From NCBI RefSeq assembly GCF_007858255.1, contig NZ_VFEU01000019.1, positions 1 through 64,000 of the forward strand: a stretch of DNA of 64,000 nucleotides. The letters run 5' to 3'. This document shows positions 31,523 through 41,136 of the stretch, one piece after another (the first letter of the stretch is position 1; each line of letters opens with the position of its first letter). The stretch comes from Pseudomonas rhodesiae (GTDB lineage Bacteria > Pseudomonadota > Gammaproteobacteria > Pseudomonadales > Pseudomonadaceae). Below the pieces are notes generated by a model. The model was given only the letters and a program-made list of their open reading frames with translations. It ran no database searches and was not told where the DNA came from. A program made the position numbers and the translations under genes.

Positions 31523-32854
31523 CTAGTTAAGGCGCGAGGTTTTTTGTGGCGAGCGCACCTGGATGATCAACAACGCGGCCATCACCGCCGGAATCGCGCA
31601 GAAGAAAAAAATCTGCTGCACCGGTACCTGCATTGCCAGCAGCAGACTGCCCAGCAACGGCCCGAGGATCGAGCCGAAGCGCCCCACTCCCAGTGCCCAG
31701 CCCGTGCCGGTGGCGCGCACGTGGGCCGGGTAGAAGTTGCTGGCGAAGGCATTCAACGTCAGTTGCCCACCGATGATGCAGAAGCCGGCGGCAAACACGC
31801 ACGCCACCAAGTAGCGCGGATTATCGTGGTTCAAGCCCAACAGCACGGTGCACAGCCCGGCCGCGAACAACACGCCGCACAGCAGGCGGACTTTATTTTT
31901 CAGGCGGTCGGCAAACCAGGCCATGCCGATGGCACCCAAGGTGCCGGCAAACAGGAACATCGACGTCACCAGGTTCGCCTGCTTGAGTGCCAGGCCACTT
32001 TCCAACAGCAACGACGGCAGCCAGCTGATCATGAAATACAGCAGGATCAGGCTGACGAAAAAGGTTGCCCAGATCAGCAAGGTCGGGCGGGCGTAACCGT
32101 TGCGAAACAACTCAACCACCGTCAATTGGCTGCCCCGCGCCTGCTGGTCATCGGCGGTGCTTGCCAGCGGCGGTTGCCAGTCGGGCAACAGGCGCGCCGT
32201 GACCCGCTGCAGACGCCAGTAAGGCGGCGCGTCCCGCAATAATCGCGGCAAGGATTCGGGTAGCAGCCACACCAGAAACGGAAACAGCAGCAGCGGCGTA
32301 ACACCGCCTGCCAGGAACACCGCCTCCCACCCGTAATGCTCAATAAATCCTGCAGCCACAAACCCACCCGCCGCGCCACCAAACGAAAAGCCGCACGCGG
32401 CCAAGGTCACCATCAGGGTGCGCAGGCGCGGTGGCGAATAGTCCGACATCAAGGCCATGGCACTGGGCATCGCCCCACCCATGCCGATCCCGCAGATAAA
32501 CCGTGCGGCCATCAGCGTCGTCAGCGAGTCGGCGAACACCATCAGCACCGTGAGGCTGGCGTAGATCAGCACGCAGGCCAACAGAATCCGGCGTACGCCA
32601 AAGCGGTCCGCCAGTGGCGTCACCAGCAGTGAGCCAAGGGTCAACCCCAGCAAGTTGGCACTGAATACCGGGCCGAACGCGGCTTTTTCCAGCCCCCAGT
32701 CCGCGGCCAGCGCCGGCACTACGTAGCCCAGCACTTGGGCATCGTAGCCATCGGTCACCAGCAGCAACGCCAGCAACAAGAGGATCAACCACTGGAAGCG
32801 CGACACCGGACGGGCGTCGAGCGCCGCGCGAAAGCTGGCAATCTGAGTGTGCAT
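31523..32854 (-). CDS. MFS transporter of the aromatic acid:H+ symporter type
   Basis: The 443-residue protein has 12 membrane segments and the MFS loop motif GSLLVTPLADRFGVRR between TM2 and TM3. Near the N-terminus it has the D-G-Y-D motif (LLVTDGYDAQVLGYVVPALA) characteristic of aromatic-acid importers such as PcaK. It is the last gene after hmgA-fahA-maiA, 43 bases behind maiA, so it probably imports homogentisate or a related aromatic acid feeding this pathway. The exact substrate is not visible in the sequence. Confidence 0.85.
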   Translation of the reverse strand: MHTQIASFRAALDARPVSRFQWLILLLLALLLVTDGYDAQVLGYVVPALAADWGLEKAAFGPVFSANLLGLTLGSLLVTPLADRFGVRRILLACVLIYASLTVLMVFADSLTTLMAARFICGIGMGGAMPSAMALMSDYSPPRLRTLMVTLAACGFSFGGAAGGFVAAGFIEHYGWEAVFLAGGVTPLLLFPFLVWLLPESLPRLLRDAPPYWRLQRVTARLLPDWQPPLASTADDQQARGSQLTVVELFRNGYARPTLLIWATFFVSLILLYFMISWLPSLLLESGLALKQANLVTSMFLFAGTLGAIGMAWFADRLKNKVRLLCGVLFAAGLCTVLLGLNHDNPRYLVACVFAAGFCIIGGQLTLNAFASNFYPAHVRATGTGWALGVGRFGSILGPLLGSLLLAMQVPVQQIFFFCAIPAVMAALLIIQVRSPQKTSRLN

Positions 32855-32897
32855 CGCAAGGTACCTGTTTTATTTTTATGGGTGTCGCACAGCGGAT

Positions 32898-33542
32898 TTA
32901 CGGGGCCTCAGGGGTATCCGGTTGATTGGCGGGATGGGCTTGAATAAACGCCGGATGCTGCCTGGCCAAGGCCGCAACACGGCCGATACGCGGGTAATCG
33001 GCCAGCGACACTTTGAACCGCTCGGCTGCGTACAACTGTGGGATCAAAAACACATCGGCCATGCCTGGCTGGTCGCCAAAACAAAACCCTTGATCACCGA
33101 TCAGTTGCTCCACCGCGCCGAGGCCCTGGCTGATCCAGTGCCCGACCCACGCCAGCACCTGCGTGTCGTCATGCCCCCACTGGCGCAACAGGTTCTGAGT
33201 GCTGGAGTTGTGCAACGGGTGGATGTCACAACCGATGATCGATGCCACCGCACGCTCGTGGGCGCGGGTCGCCAGGTCTTGGCTCAGCAGCGGCATCTGT
33301 GGATAACGTTCGTCGAGGTATTCGATGATCGCCGGCGACTGGATCAACAGGTCGCCGTCGTCAGTGCGCAGGGCCGGCACGCGCCCCTGCGGGTTGATGG
33401 CCAGGTACGCCGGCTGGCGGTTGGCGCCCCCTGCCGGCACCAGCAGGTTGACCGGCACCGCCGTGAACGCCAGCCCCTTGAGCGCCAAAGCGATGCGTAC
33501 GCGATACGACGAAGTAGAGCGGTAATAGGTATAGAGTTCCAT
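32898..33542 (-). CDS. maiA: Maleylacetoacetate isomerase
   Basis: The enzyme is a zeta-class GST that isomerises maleylacetoacetate to fumarylacetoacetate with glutathione. The 214-residue product starts MELYTYYRSTSSYRVRIALA. The zeta motif is usually SSCSWRVRIAL; here the Cys is Tyr (STSSYRVRIAL), which I believe is common in Pseudomonas, with the catalytic Ser kept. Other marks are INPQGRVPALRTDDG and SPAIIEYLDERYP. It lies 12 bases after fahA in the homogentisate operon. Confidence 0.92.
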   Translation of the reverse strand: MELYTYYRSTSSYRVRIALALKGLAFTAVPVNLLVPAGGANRQPAYLAINPQGRVPALRTDDGDLLIQSPAIIEYLDERYPQMPLLSQDLATRAHERAVASIIGCDIHPLHNSSTQNLLRQWGHDDTQVLAWVGHWISQGLGAVEQLIGDQGFCFGDQPGMADVFLIPQLYAAERFKVSLADYPRIGRVAALARQHPAFIQAHPANQPDTPEAP

Positions 33543-33554
33543 CCCCCGCCCTCC

Positions 33555-34841
33555 TCAGCGCGCTGCGACCACAGTGCCACGGCATTCGCCAAAACCGATG
33601 GAGGCATAGCCTTCACGGTTGCAGCGCGCACGCAGAATGATTTCGTCGCCGTCTTCGAGGAATTTACGCACTTCGCCGGACGGCAGCTCGATCACTTTTT
33701 TACCGCCCTCGGTGATCTCCAACAGGCTGCCGAGTTGGCTGGCTTGCGGCCCGGACAAGGTGCCCGAACCGAACAGATCGCCAGGCTGCAGTTGGCAACC
33801 GTTAACGCTGTGATGGGCCACCAACTGCGCGGCGGTCCAGTACATATGCAGGCTGTTGCTCAGGGCCAGGCGATGGGCCGGCAGGTTTTGTTCGCGCATG
33901 GCGGCCGTGGTCAGCAGCACTTCCAGTTCGATATCCAAAGCACCGCCGGCCTGATCGCGTTGATCCAGCAAGTACGGCAGCGGCTGCGGATCGCCTTCGG
34001 GGCGTGCCGGTTGAGCCTTGCGGAACGGCGCCAACGCTTCAGCCGTGACCACCCAGGGCGAGACGGTGGTAATAAAGCTCTTGGACAGGAACGGCCCCAG
34101 CGGCTGGTATTCCCACGCTTGGATATCCCGCGCCGACCAGTCGTTGAGCAGGCAGAAACCGGCGATATGTTCGGCCGCGTCACCGATGGCGATCGCTTCG
34201 CCCATGGCGTTGCCCGGGCCGATCCAGATGCCCAGTTCCAACTCGTAGTCCAACCGCGCACAGGGGCCGAAGGTGGGTTCGGATTGGCCGGCAGGCAGGG
34301 TCTGGCCTTTGGGGCGACGCACAGCCACGCCCGAGGGGCGCACGGTGGAGGCGCGGCCGTGATAGCCGATCGGCACATACTTGTAGTTGGGCAGCAACGG
34401 GTTGTCGGGGCGGAATAGCTTGCCGACGTTCTGCGCGTGTTCGATACCAACGTAGAAGTCGGTGTAGTCGCCGATTTTGGCTGGCAGGTGCAGTTGGCAA
34501 TCAGCCGCGCGGTGCAGCACCTGCGCCTCGCGGGCTTGCAGCGGGCTGCCCTCGGCCAGCAGCTCCAGCAGGCGCTCGCGCAGGGCCACGCGTGGGCCGC
34601 GGCCCAGGGCGAACAACCCGTTCAGTTGACCGCCGGCAGTCGCCTCCACGGCACGACGGGCCTCGCCGTCGAATGCGTCCAATGCTGCGTGAAGATCCAG
34701 GATGAAATCCCCAATCGCCACGCCGCTGCGCGGGGGCTCATCATTGCGACTGAAGATGCCCAGCGGCAGGTTCTGCAGCGGGAAATCCGCGTGACCGTTG
34801 GCGGACGCTACCCAACTACGGGCAGGGGTGGGCTGAGTCAT
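33555..34841 (-). CDS. fahA: Fumarylacetoacetase
   Basis: The enzyme cleaves fumarylacetoacetate to fumarate and acetoacetate, the last step of homogentisate breakdown. The 428-residue product has the N-terminal SH3-like domain (NLPLGIFSRNDEPPRSGVAI) and the C-terminal FAH fold with metal ligands visible in DYTDFYVGIEHA, LDYELELGIWIG and LLNDWSARDIQAWEY. Length is normal. It starts three bases after the hmgA stop, indicating translational coupling. Confidence 0.95.
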   Translation of the reverse strand: MTQPTPARSWVASANGHADFPLQNLPLGIFSRNDEPPRSGVAIGDFILDLHAALDAFDGEARRAVEATAGGQLNGLFALGRGPRVALRERLLELLAEGSPLQAREAQVLHRAADCQLHLPAKIGDYTDFYVGIEHAQNVGKLFRPDNPLLPNYKYVPIGYHGRASTVRPSGVAVRRPKGQTLPAGQSEPTFGPCARLDYELELGIWIGPGNAMGEAIAIGDAAEHIAGFCLLNDWSARDIQAWEYQPLGPFLSKSFITTVSPWVVTAEALAPFRKAQPARPEGDPQPLPYLLDQRDQAGGALDIELEVLLTTAAMREQNLPAHRLALSNSLHMYWTAAQLVAHHSVNGCQLQPGDLFGSGTLSGPQASQLGSLLEITEGGKKVIELPSGEVRKFLEDGDEIILRARCNREGYASIGFGECRGTVVAAR

Positions 34842-34844
34842 GGG

Positions 34845-36128
34845 TTATCTCCGATTCGGGTTGAAGGTGACGGGCAGCGAGGCCCAGCACGCGTCGTAAG
34901 CAGGTTGCAGGTGCGGACAGTCCAGGGCGAACTGGGTGGGACGCAGCACTTGGCTGGTCTCGAACATGAACGCCATGGTGTTATCGATCTTGTGCGGCGC
35001 CAGTTCCACATTGATGGCCTTGGTGCAGGTTTCGCCATCCGGGCCGTGGGCGCTCATGCAGCTGTGCAGCGACGCACCGCCGGGCAGGAAACCCTCGGCC
35101 TTGGCGTCGTAGGCGCCTTGGATCAAGCCCATGTATTCGTTCATCAGGTTGCGGTGGAACCACGGCGGACGGAAGGTGTTCTCGGCCACCATCCAGCGCG
35201 GCGGGAAAATCACGAAGTCGAGGTTGGCCAGGCCGTTTACGCTGGTGGGCGAGGTCAACACGGTGAAAATCGACGGGTCCGGGTGATCGAAACTGACGGT
35301 GCCGATGGTGTTGAAGCGGCGCAGGTCGTATTTGTACGGCACGTTGTTGCCGTGCCAGGCCACCACGTTCAGCGGTGAATGGTCGAGCTCGCAGGCCCAC
35401 AGTTCGCCGAGAAACTTCTGCACCAACGTCGTCGGTTGCCGCAAGTCTTCGTAATGGGCGACGGGGCTGAGGAAGTCCCGTGGATTAGCCAGACCGTTGC
35501 TGCCAATGGGCCCCAGGTCCGGCAGGCGCAGCGGCGCGCCGTGGTTCTCGGCGATGTAGCCGCGGGCCTGGGCGTCCAGCAGTTCGACGCGGAATTTAAG
35601 GCCACGGGGCAGCACCACGATTTCCAGCGGTTCCACTTCCAGCACGCCCAGTTCAGTGACGAGACGCAGGCGCCCCTGCTCGGGGACGATTAACCATTCG
35701 CCGTCGGCGTTGAAGAACACCCGCTCCATGGAGCGATTGGCGCGATAGTGGTGGATGCTGATACCCGAGGGTTTATCCGACGCCGAATTGGCGACCATTG
35801 CGACCAGACCATCAATAAAATCGGTCGGTTCGCTAGGCATATCCAGTGGGTTCCAGCGCAGCCGGTTGGGCGTCACCGCACCCAACGGACCGCCGGCCAA
35901 TTGCCGTTCCAATTTGGCGAACGCTGGGTGATTGGCCGACGGCTGGATGCGGTACAACCAGGTACGTCGGGCTTCGCTGCGGGTCATGGTGAACGCAGTG
36001 CCGGAGAACAGTTCGGTGTACAGGCCGTAGGGTGCTTTTTGCGGGGAGTTCTGGCCGACCGGCAAGGCGCCGGGCAGGGCTTCGCTGGCGAATTCATTGC
36101 CGAAGCCCGACAGGTATTCGAGGGTCAT
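34845..36128 (-). CDS. hmgA: Homogentisate 1,2-dioxygenase
   Basis: The Fe(II) enzyme opens the ring of homogentisate, from tyrosine and phenylalanine breakdown, to give maleylacetoacetate. The 427-residue product begins MTLEYLSGFGNEFASEALPG, a standard start. Iron-site segments are present in ENTFRPPWFHRNLMNEYMG and GGASLHSCMSAHGPDGETC. GAGGA precedes the ATG. It is first of the hmgA-fahA-maiA-MFS operon and divergent from the IclR regulator, with operator-like repeats between them. Loss of this gene causes brown pyomelanin in Pseudomonas; here it looks intact. Confidence 0.96.
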   Translation of the reverse strand: MTLEYLSGFGNEFASEALPGALPVGQNSPQKAPYGLYTELFSGTAFTMTRSEARRTWLYRIQPSANHPAFAKLERQLAGGPLGAVTPNRLRWNPLDMPSEPTDFIDGLVAMVANSASDKPSGISIHHYRANRSMERVFFNADGEWLIVPEQGRLRLVTELGVLEVEPLEIVVLPRGLKFRVELLDAQARGYIAENHGAPLRLPDLGPIGSNGLANPRDFLSPVAHYEDLRQPTTLVQKFLGELWACELDHSPLNVVAWHGNNVPYKYDLRRFNTIGTVSFDHPDPSIFTVLTSPTSVNGLANLDFVIFPPRWMVAENTFRPPWFHRNLMNEYMGLIQGAYDAKAEGFLPGGASLHSCMSAHGPDGETCTKAINVELAPHKIDNTMAFMFETSQVLRPTQFALDCPHLQPAYDACWASLPVTFNPNRR

Positions 36129-36159
36129 GGATCGTCCTCTGAGCGGAAGTTGTTTTTAT

Positions 36160-36184
36160 CGTAATCCAGTTACGCATAACGTAA
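36160..36184. promoter_or_regulatory. Operator-like repeats between hmgA and hmgR
   Basis: CGTAA-TCCAG-TTACG-CATAA-CGTAA forms two overlapping inverted repeats with 5-base spacers that share the middle half-site. The array is 32 bases before hmgA and 65 bases before the regulator start, a fitting position for an IclR-type repressor that acts on both genes. Confidence 0.6.
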
Positions 36185-36248
36185 TTTGATCACTATCGAG
36201 CGTCAAGCTATAAAGACGCCCATTCATCTTTCGGAACCCCGCCCCTCC

Positions 36249-37028
36249 ATGGAAAAGCCCCGCGACACCGGTAAACAAAAAGTCCGTTCGGCCGAAGTGG
36301 GCACCGATATTCTCAAGGCCCTGGCCGAACTATCCCCGGCCACTTCGCTGTCGCGCCTGGCCGAGCATGTGCAGATGCCGGCGAGCAAAGTGCATCGCTA
36401 CCTGCAAGCATTGATCGCGTCGGGGTTCGCCGAACAAAACGCCGCCACCAACCATTACGGCCTGGGCCGCGAAGCGTTGCGCGTGGGCCTGGCTGCGTTG
36501 GGCAGCATGGACGTGCTGAAAGTCGGCGCGCTGCCCCTGGCGGAACTGCGCGACCAACTGAACGAGACCTGCTTTCTGGCGGTGTGGGGCAATCAGGGCG
36601 CGACCGTGGTGCAGATCGAGCCGGCGGTGCGCGCGGTGACGGTGGTGACACAACTGGGCTCGGTGTTGCCGCTGCTCAGTTCGTCCACCGGGCTGGTGTT
36701 CAGTGCGTACCTACCCTCGCGGGAAACCGTGGAGCTGCGCCAGCAGGAGATCGAGGCGGGCATCGCCCACGCCCTGGCGGACGATCAAGCCTACGCCACG
36801 GCCTGCGAACAGATCCGCCAGCGTGGCCTGCACTTTGTGCATGGTTTGCTGATGCCGGGGGTGGACGCCTTGTCGGCACCGGTGTTCAACGCCATCGGCC
36901 AGGTGGCGGCGGTAATGACCGTGGTTGGCCCTACCTCGCTGTTCCACGCCGATGAAGACGGCCCGGCGGCCCAGCAATTACTGGCGGCGACCCGGGCCGT
37001 AAGCTGGCGCATGGGCTACCAGCCCTGA
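36249..37028 (+). CDS. hmgR: IclR-family regulator of the homogentisate operon
   Basis: The 259-residue product from the ATG at 36249 has an N-terminal winged helix (TSLSRLAEHVQMPASKVHRY, LQALIASGFAEQN) and the IclR effector domain (LRDQLNETCFLAVWGNQGAT, FVHGLLMPGVDALSAPVFN, AVMTVVGPTSLF). The frame is open to a TTG at 36186 inside the operator region, which is not favoured. HmgR of Pseudomonas represses hmgABC and releases DNA when homogentisate is present. The divergent placement and the intervening repeats support the same role here. Confidence 0.85.
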   Translation: MEKPRDTGKQKVRSAEVGTDILKALAELSPATSLSRLAEHVQMPASKVHRYLQALIASGFAEQNAATNHYGLGREALRVGLAALGSMDVLKVGALPLAELRDQLNETCFLAVWGNQGATVVQIEPAVRAVTVVTQLGSVLPLLSSSTGLVFSAYLPSRETVELRQQEIEAGIAHALADDQAYATACEQIRQRGLHFVHGLLMPGVDALSAPVFNAIGQVAAVMTVVGPTSLFHADEDGPAAQQLLAATRAVSWRMGYQP

Positions 37029-37029
37029 A

Positions 37030-38475
37030 CTAGTCCCGCCACTGGGCCAGGGCCTGGGCCACGCGATTTTCCACGGCGCGCACCGGCGCGGCGTTGCCCA
37101 GGTAGTTGTTGCTGACCATCGAGAACACCAGGCGCCGGCCGTCGGCGTCGGTGATATAGCCACTCAATGACGACACGCCGGCCATGGAGCCGGTCTTGGC
37201 ATGCAGGTTGTTTTGCGCCGCCGTCCCGCGCAGGCGATAGCGCAGGCTGCCACCCACCATGCGGTCCGCATTGCCGGCAATCGGCAGTGCGTTATACCAA
37301 GCGTCGAACCAGGGTTGTCTGGCGCTGGCCAGCAGCAGCTCGGTGAAGGTCAGGGACGACACCAGATTGCGCCGCGACAAGCCCGAACCGTCCACCTGGC
37401 TCAGGCTGGCCGGGTCCAGCCCCTGGCGTGTCATAAAGCCCGCCACTGCCGCCACGCCGGCCGCGGCGGTGCCCGCATTCGCAGTCTTGCGGCCCATGGC
37501 CTTGAGCAGGGCCTCGGACATATTGTTGTTCGAGAGTTTGAGCAGCGGCGTGATCAACTCCTGCAACGGCGCCGACTGATGTTCGGCCAACAATGCGGCC
37601 GTCGCGGGCGTAGCGCCACCGATCACGCGCCGGCCCTGCACCTTGATGCCCTGCTGAGCCAGCGCCTGTTCAAACAGGTTCGCCACCAGTTGGGTCGGCT
37701 CCCACACACTCACCCACTGCCGGCTCTGCTTGCCGGGGGCCAGCGCACCGCTCAGTTGCAGCAGGTTGGTGCCGTGCTGGCGGGTAATGCCGTACGTGTT
37801 GCCGGGGCCGCTGATGGCGCGATTGCTCAGTTGCACGTAGTCGGTGGCCGGGCTCACGGTAACGCTCACCGGTTGGCCGACGGCCACGGGCGCTTTCGCG
37901 GTGACGATCAATGTACCCGCGTCGAAATCCGTGTTGGGCGACACCGTCAACGCGGAGATCTGCGCACCGTAGTAGGTGCTTTCGTCATCCTGGGCCCAAT
38001 CGACGCCCAGGCGCTCGGCATCGAACCAGGTGTCGTCGAACACCAGATCGCCCTGCACTTCTCGCACGCCATCGCTGGCCAACTGTGCCGCCAGCGCCTG
38101 GTAATCGGCGAACTGCACGGTGGGATCGCCCAAGCCGCGCACGTACAGATTGCCCGCCAGCCGCTCGCCCTGGCGGCTGCCGGTGCTCAGTACCTGGATG
38201 GAAAACCGGTATTGCGGCCCCAGCACATCCATCGCCGCCGCAGTGGTCAACAACTTGAGGTTGGAGGCCGGCACCAGGCGCGTGCGCGGGTTGTGCTGGT
38301 AGAGGGTGCTGCCGCTGCGGGCGTCGCGCACCATCAAGGAGACCGTGGCGCCATTGAAGGCCGGGTCGGCCATCAGATGGTCAAGGATGGCCGGGGTGGA
38401 GGTTGGCGAAACGCTCGCGCAACCGCCCATGAAAACGCTCAAGCACAGCAGGGGTAGCCATCGTCCAACATGCAT
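37030..38475 (-). CDS. dacB: D-alanyl-D-alanine carboxypeptidase/endopeptidase (PBP4 type)
   Basis: The enzyme trims peptidoglycan stem peptides in the periplasm. From the ATG at 38475 the product is 481 residues and begins with a lipoprotein signal (WLPLLCLSVFMGGCASVS, lipobox GGC); the open frame extends to 38661 but without a signal, so the longer start is rejected. The penicillin-binding motifs are intact: SxxK in PASNLKLLTTAAAMD, SxN in LLKLSNNNMSEALL, and KTG in LHAKTGSMAGVSSL. A lipid anchor is less usual for PBP4 proteins but occurs in Pseudomonas. It converges on hmgR, one base apart. Confidence 0.9.
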   Translation of the reverse strand: MHVGRWLPLLCLSVFMGGCASVSPTSTPAILDHLMADPAFNGATVSLMVRDARSGSTLYQHNPRTRLVPASNLKLLTTAAAMDVLGPQYRFSIQVLSTGSRQGERLAGNLYVRGLGDPTVQFADYQALAAQLASDGVREVQGDLVFDDTWFDAERLGVDWAQDDESTYYGAQISALTVSPNTDFDAGTLIVTAKAPVAVGQPVSVTVSPATDYVQLSNRAISGPGNTYGITRQHGTNLLQLSGALAPGKQSRQWVSVWEPTQLVANLFEQALAQQGIKVQGRRVIGGATPATAALLAEHQSAPLQELITPLLKLSNNNMSEALLKAMGRKTANAGTAAAGVAAVAGFMTRQGLDPASLSQVDGSGLSRRNLVSSLTFTELLLASARQPWFDAWYNALPIAGNADRMVGGSLRYRLRGTAAQNNLHAKTGSMAGVSSLSGYITDADGRRLVFSMVSNNYLGNAAPVRAVENRVAQALAQWRD

Positions 38476-38605
38476 CAGTGTCGAATTCCGCAAAATCTTC
38501 AGTGGCGGCAACGCTAACAGCTCCACCTGCCCGTGGCGAGCGGGCCGGTGGAGCAAGCTGCTGGGGGACATGGAATTGTCGCAGCCAACGCGCCCACCAC
38601 CAGCC

Positions 38606-41026
38606 TTAGAATTCCAGCGTGCTCGACACCGACACCTGCCGTGCGTCCCCCAGCGATACAAAGAAGCGGCTGGCCGCCGAGGTGTAGTAGGTGCGGTCGA
38701 ACAGGTTTTTCACGTTGAGCTGGAACTTGACCTTCTGCCCGTCGAGTTTGGTGTCGTAGGTGGCGAAAGCATCGGCCACGGTGTAGCCCGGCAATGTGAA
38801 GTCGTTGGCGGCGTCCCCTGCCCGCTCGCCCACGTAGCGCGCGCCTGCGCCAATGCGCAGTTGATCGCCACCGAACAGGCTGCCGAAGTCGTAGGCCAGC
38901 GCCAGCGAGCCGGTGTGTTTGGCGACGTTCTGCAAGCGGTTGCCTTCCAGGGTCGGGTCGTTGTCCTTGATGTCCTCAGCGTCGGTGTAGGCATAGCTGC
39001 CGATCACGCTCCATTGGTCGCTCAACTGGCCAGTGGCGTCCAGTTCCAGGCCACGGGAACGCACCTGGCCGGCGATGCTGTAGATCGTGTTCGGGCCGGA
39101 AACCATCGAGACCAGCACATTGCGCTTGTCGATGGTGAACAACGCCGCGCTGGCGGTGATGCGCCCGGGAATGTCGAGCTTGGCCCCCAGTTCCCAGGAC
39201 TTGGCCTGCTCGGGCGTAAGATCGCCGGTGAGCGTACTGCCATCGGCCAAGGCGGCGATGGTGGAGTTGGGTTTGAACGACTCGGTGTAACTGCCATAGA
39301 ACGACAGTTGATCGGTATAGCGATACACCAGCCCGGCACGCGGCACCCAGGCCTGGCCGTTGCCATCGGTGTTGGCTTTGAACGGCACGCCTTTGCCGGC
39401 GTATTGGTCGTACATCTGGTAGCGCGCACCGGCTACGAAAATCCATTGGTCGGTCAGGTGAATCGAATCCTGGAAGAACAGCGAGTCGCTGCGCAGCAGG
39501 TCGGTCTGGGCGCTGTCGGCGGCGCTGACGGTGCTGCCCGCCACTTCGTTGCCGTATACCGGATTGTTGTAGTTGAACGTGCCCCGCGAGGCCTGGCGGA
39601 TCAGGTCGGCGCGGTAGATTTTGCGGTACTCGTCATCCAGGCCGAACACCAGGTCATGTTGCATGCCCAGCACGCTGACCTTGCCTTCGAGGCTGGCGGT
39701 GGCGAACCGGTCGGTGGTAATTGCGCCCTGGGTGCCGTCCATTCGGCGGGTCAGGGTGCCATTGGCATTCACCGCGCTGACGCGTACCTGGCTGGCGTCG
39801 TAGGTTTCACGGTTCCAGCTGTAGCCGAAGTGAGCTTTCCAATCGTCGTTCAGATCGTGATCGGCTTCGAAGCGGTACAGGTCGGAGCGGCCTTCCATAT
39901 TGTTGAACGGCTCGTCCAGGCGGCGGGTCGCCGGGATATCCAACGGATGGTTGGTCTTGGGATCGATGGCCGTGCCCCGGTCGAACGGTGAGAGAAACTC
40001 ACGATGCTCATAAGCGAACAGCAGTTGAGTGGAATCGCCGTACCACGCCAGGGACGGCGCCACCAGCGATTCGCGGTGAGTGCCGAAGTTGCGCCAGTAG
40101 TCTTCATCTTCGTGATCAACGATCAACCGGTAGGCCAGCCCTGAATCGCCCAACGGCCCGGTGGTGTCGAGGTTGCCGCCGCTGCCGTTCTTGCCGTCGC
40201 CGAAGGTGGAACCGCGCACGGTCAGGGCGGTGGATGGGGTCAATTCAGGCTTTTTGCTGACGATGTTCACCACGCCGCCCGGGTCCTGGATGCCATACAG
40301 CAGCGACGACGGGCCCTTGAGCACTTCAACCCGCTCGGCAGTGGCGTTCAACGCGCGGCCCTGCACCACCGGCATGCCGTCGCGCATGATCGAGCCGTTA
40401 CGGTTGTCGCCAAAGCCGCGCAACATCACCGCGTCCTGGGTGCTGGCCAGGGTGTTGGCTTGGGTGATACCGCTGATATTGGCCAGGGCGTCATCCAGGT
40501 TGCGCGGGGTCTGATCGCGCAGCGCCTGGGCCGGCACCACGTTGACGGTTTGCGGGGTTTCCAGCAATAGACCGCGCGAGCGCATCACCGAGCTGGTGGG
40601 CGGCGGCTGGTAGCTGGTGCTGTCGTCAAGTTGGCCAATGCCGCTGATGGTGGTGGCGCCCAGGTTGAGTGCGCCTTCGGTGGGTACGGGTTCCAGGGCC
40701 AGGGTGCGGGCGTTGATCTGGCGGAAGGTCATGCCGGTGTTGCCCAACAGGCGTTGCAGGGCCTGGGTCGCGCTCATCTGCCCGCGCACTGCCGGGGCGC
40801 TGAAGCCATAGGGCGCTTCATCGGTGTAGATCACACTGATTCCGGTGACACGGCTGAAATCGCTGAGCGCCTGGGGCAACGGTTTGGCCGCCAGGGCAAA
40901 GTCGAACTGCGCGCTTTGCTGCTCCTGCGCCCGCGCCACGCTCAACGGCAGCAAAGCCACCGCTGATACCGCCAGTACCGAGGCTCCCAGCCACTGTTTT
41001 ACCCAACCGCCCGCCATCGACTTCAT
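38606..41026 (-). CDS. TonB-dependent siderophore receptor with N-terminal signalling domain
   Basis: From the ATG at 41026 the product is 806 residues with a signal peptide (WLGASVLAVSAVALLPLSVARA). An STN/secretin-type signalling domain follows (DFALAAKPLPQALSDFSRVT to LLGNTGMTFRQINARTLAL), then the plug (LRDQTPRNLDDALANISGIT, LKGPSSLLYGIQDPGGVVNI) and a 22-strand barrel ending VSVSSTLEF. This is the FpvA/FhuE/FoxA type of ferric-hydroxamate or pyoverdine receptor. The STN domain normally talks to an anti-sigma factor, but no FecI/FecR-like pair lies nearby. The upstream in-frame ATG at 41080 precedes the signal by 18 residues and is not used. Confidence 0.9.
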   Translation of the reverse strand: MKSMAGGWVKQWLGASVLAVSAVALLPLSVARAQEQQSAQFDFALAAKPLPQALSDFSRVTGISVIYTDEAPYGFSAPAVRGQMSATQALQRLLGNTGMTFRQINARTLALEPVPTEGALNLGATTISGIGQLDDSTSYQPPPTSSVMRSRGLLLETPQTVNVVPAQALRDQTPRNLDDALANISGITQANTLASTQDAVMLRGFGDNRNGSIMRDGMPVVQGRALNATAERVEVLKGPSSLLYGIQDPGGVVNIVSKKPELTPSTALTVRGSTFGDGKNGSGGNLDTTGPLGDSGLAYRLIVDHEDEDYWRNFGTHRESLVAPSLAWYGDSTQLLFAYEHREFLSPFDRGTAIDPKTNHPLDIPATRRLDEPFNNMEGRSDLYRFEADHDLNDDWKAHFGYSWNRETYDASQVRVSAVNANGTLTRRMDGTQGAITTDRFATASLEGKVSVLGMQHDLVFGLDDEYRKIYRADLIRQASRGTFNYNNPVYGNEVAGSTVSAADSAQTDLLRSDSLFFQDSIHLTDQWIFVAGARYQMYDQYAGKGVPFKANTDGNGQAWVPRAGLVYRYTDQLSFYGSYTESFKPNSTIAALADGSTLTGDLTPEQAKSWELGAKLDIPGRITASAALFTIDKRNVLVSMVSGPNTIYSIAGQVRSRGLELDATGQLSDQWSVIGSYAYTDAEDIKDNDPTLEGNRLQNVAKHTGSLALAYDFGSLFGGDQLRIGAGARYVGERAGDAANDFTLPGYTVADAFATYDTKLDGQKVKFQLNVKNLFDRTYYTSAASRFFVSLGDARQVSVSSTLEF

Positions 41027-41136
41027 GCTGTGAGAACCCGTGTAGAAAACGCTGTTAATGCGAATTGATCGCAGTTTCAAGCACTACACGGATGGGCGGA
41101 TGGTTTACCTCACCTGTTGTGGATAAATAATTTCAT

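Noticed and set aside
32847..34418. 523-codon open frame opposite maiA and fahA
   Set aside because: Spans two well-supported genes on the other strand; typical GC-bias shadow.
38306..39991. 561-codon open frame opposite dacB and the TonB receptor
   Set aside because: Crosses from one real gene into another on the opposite strand and has no recognisable domain.
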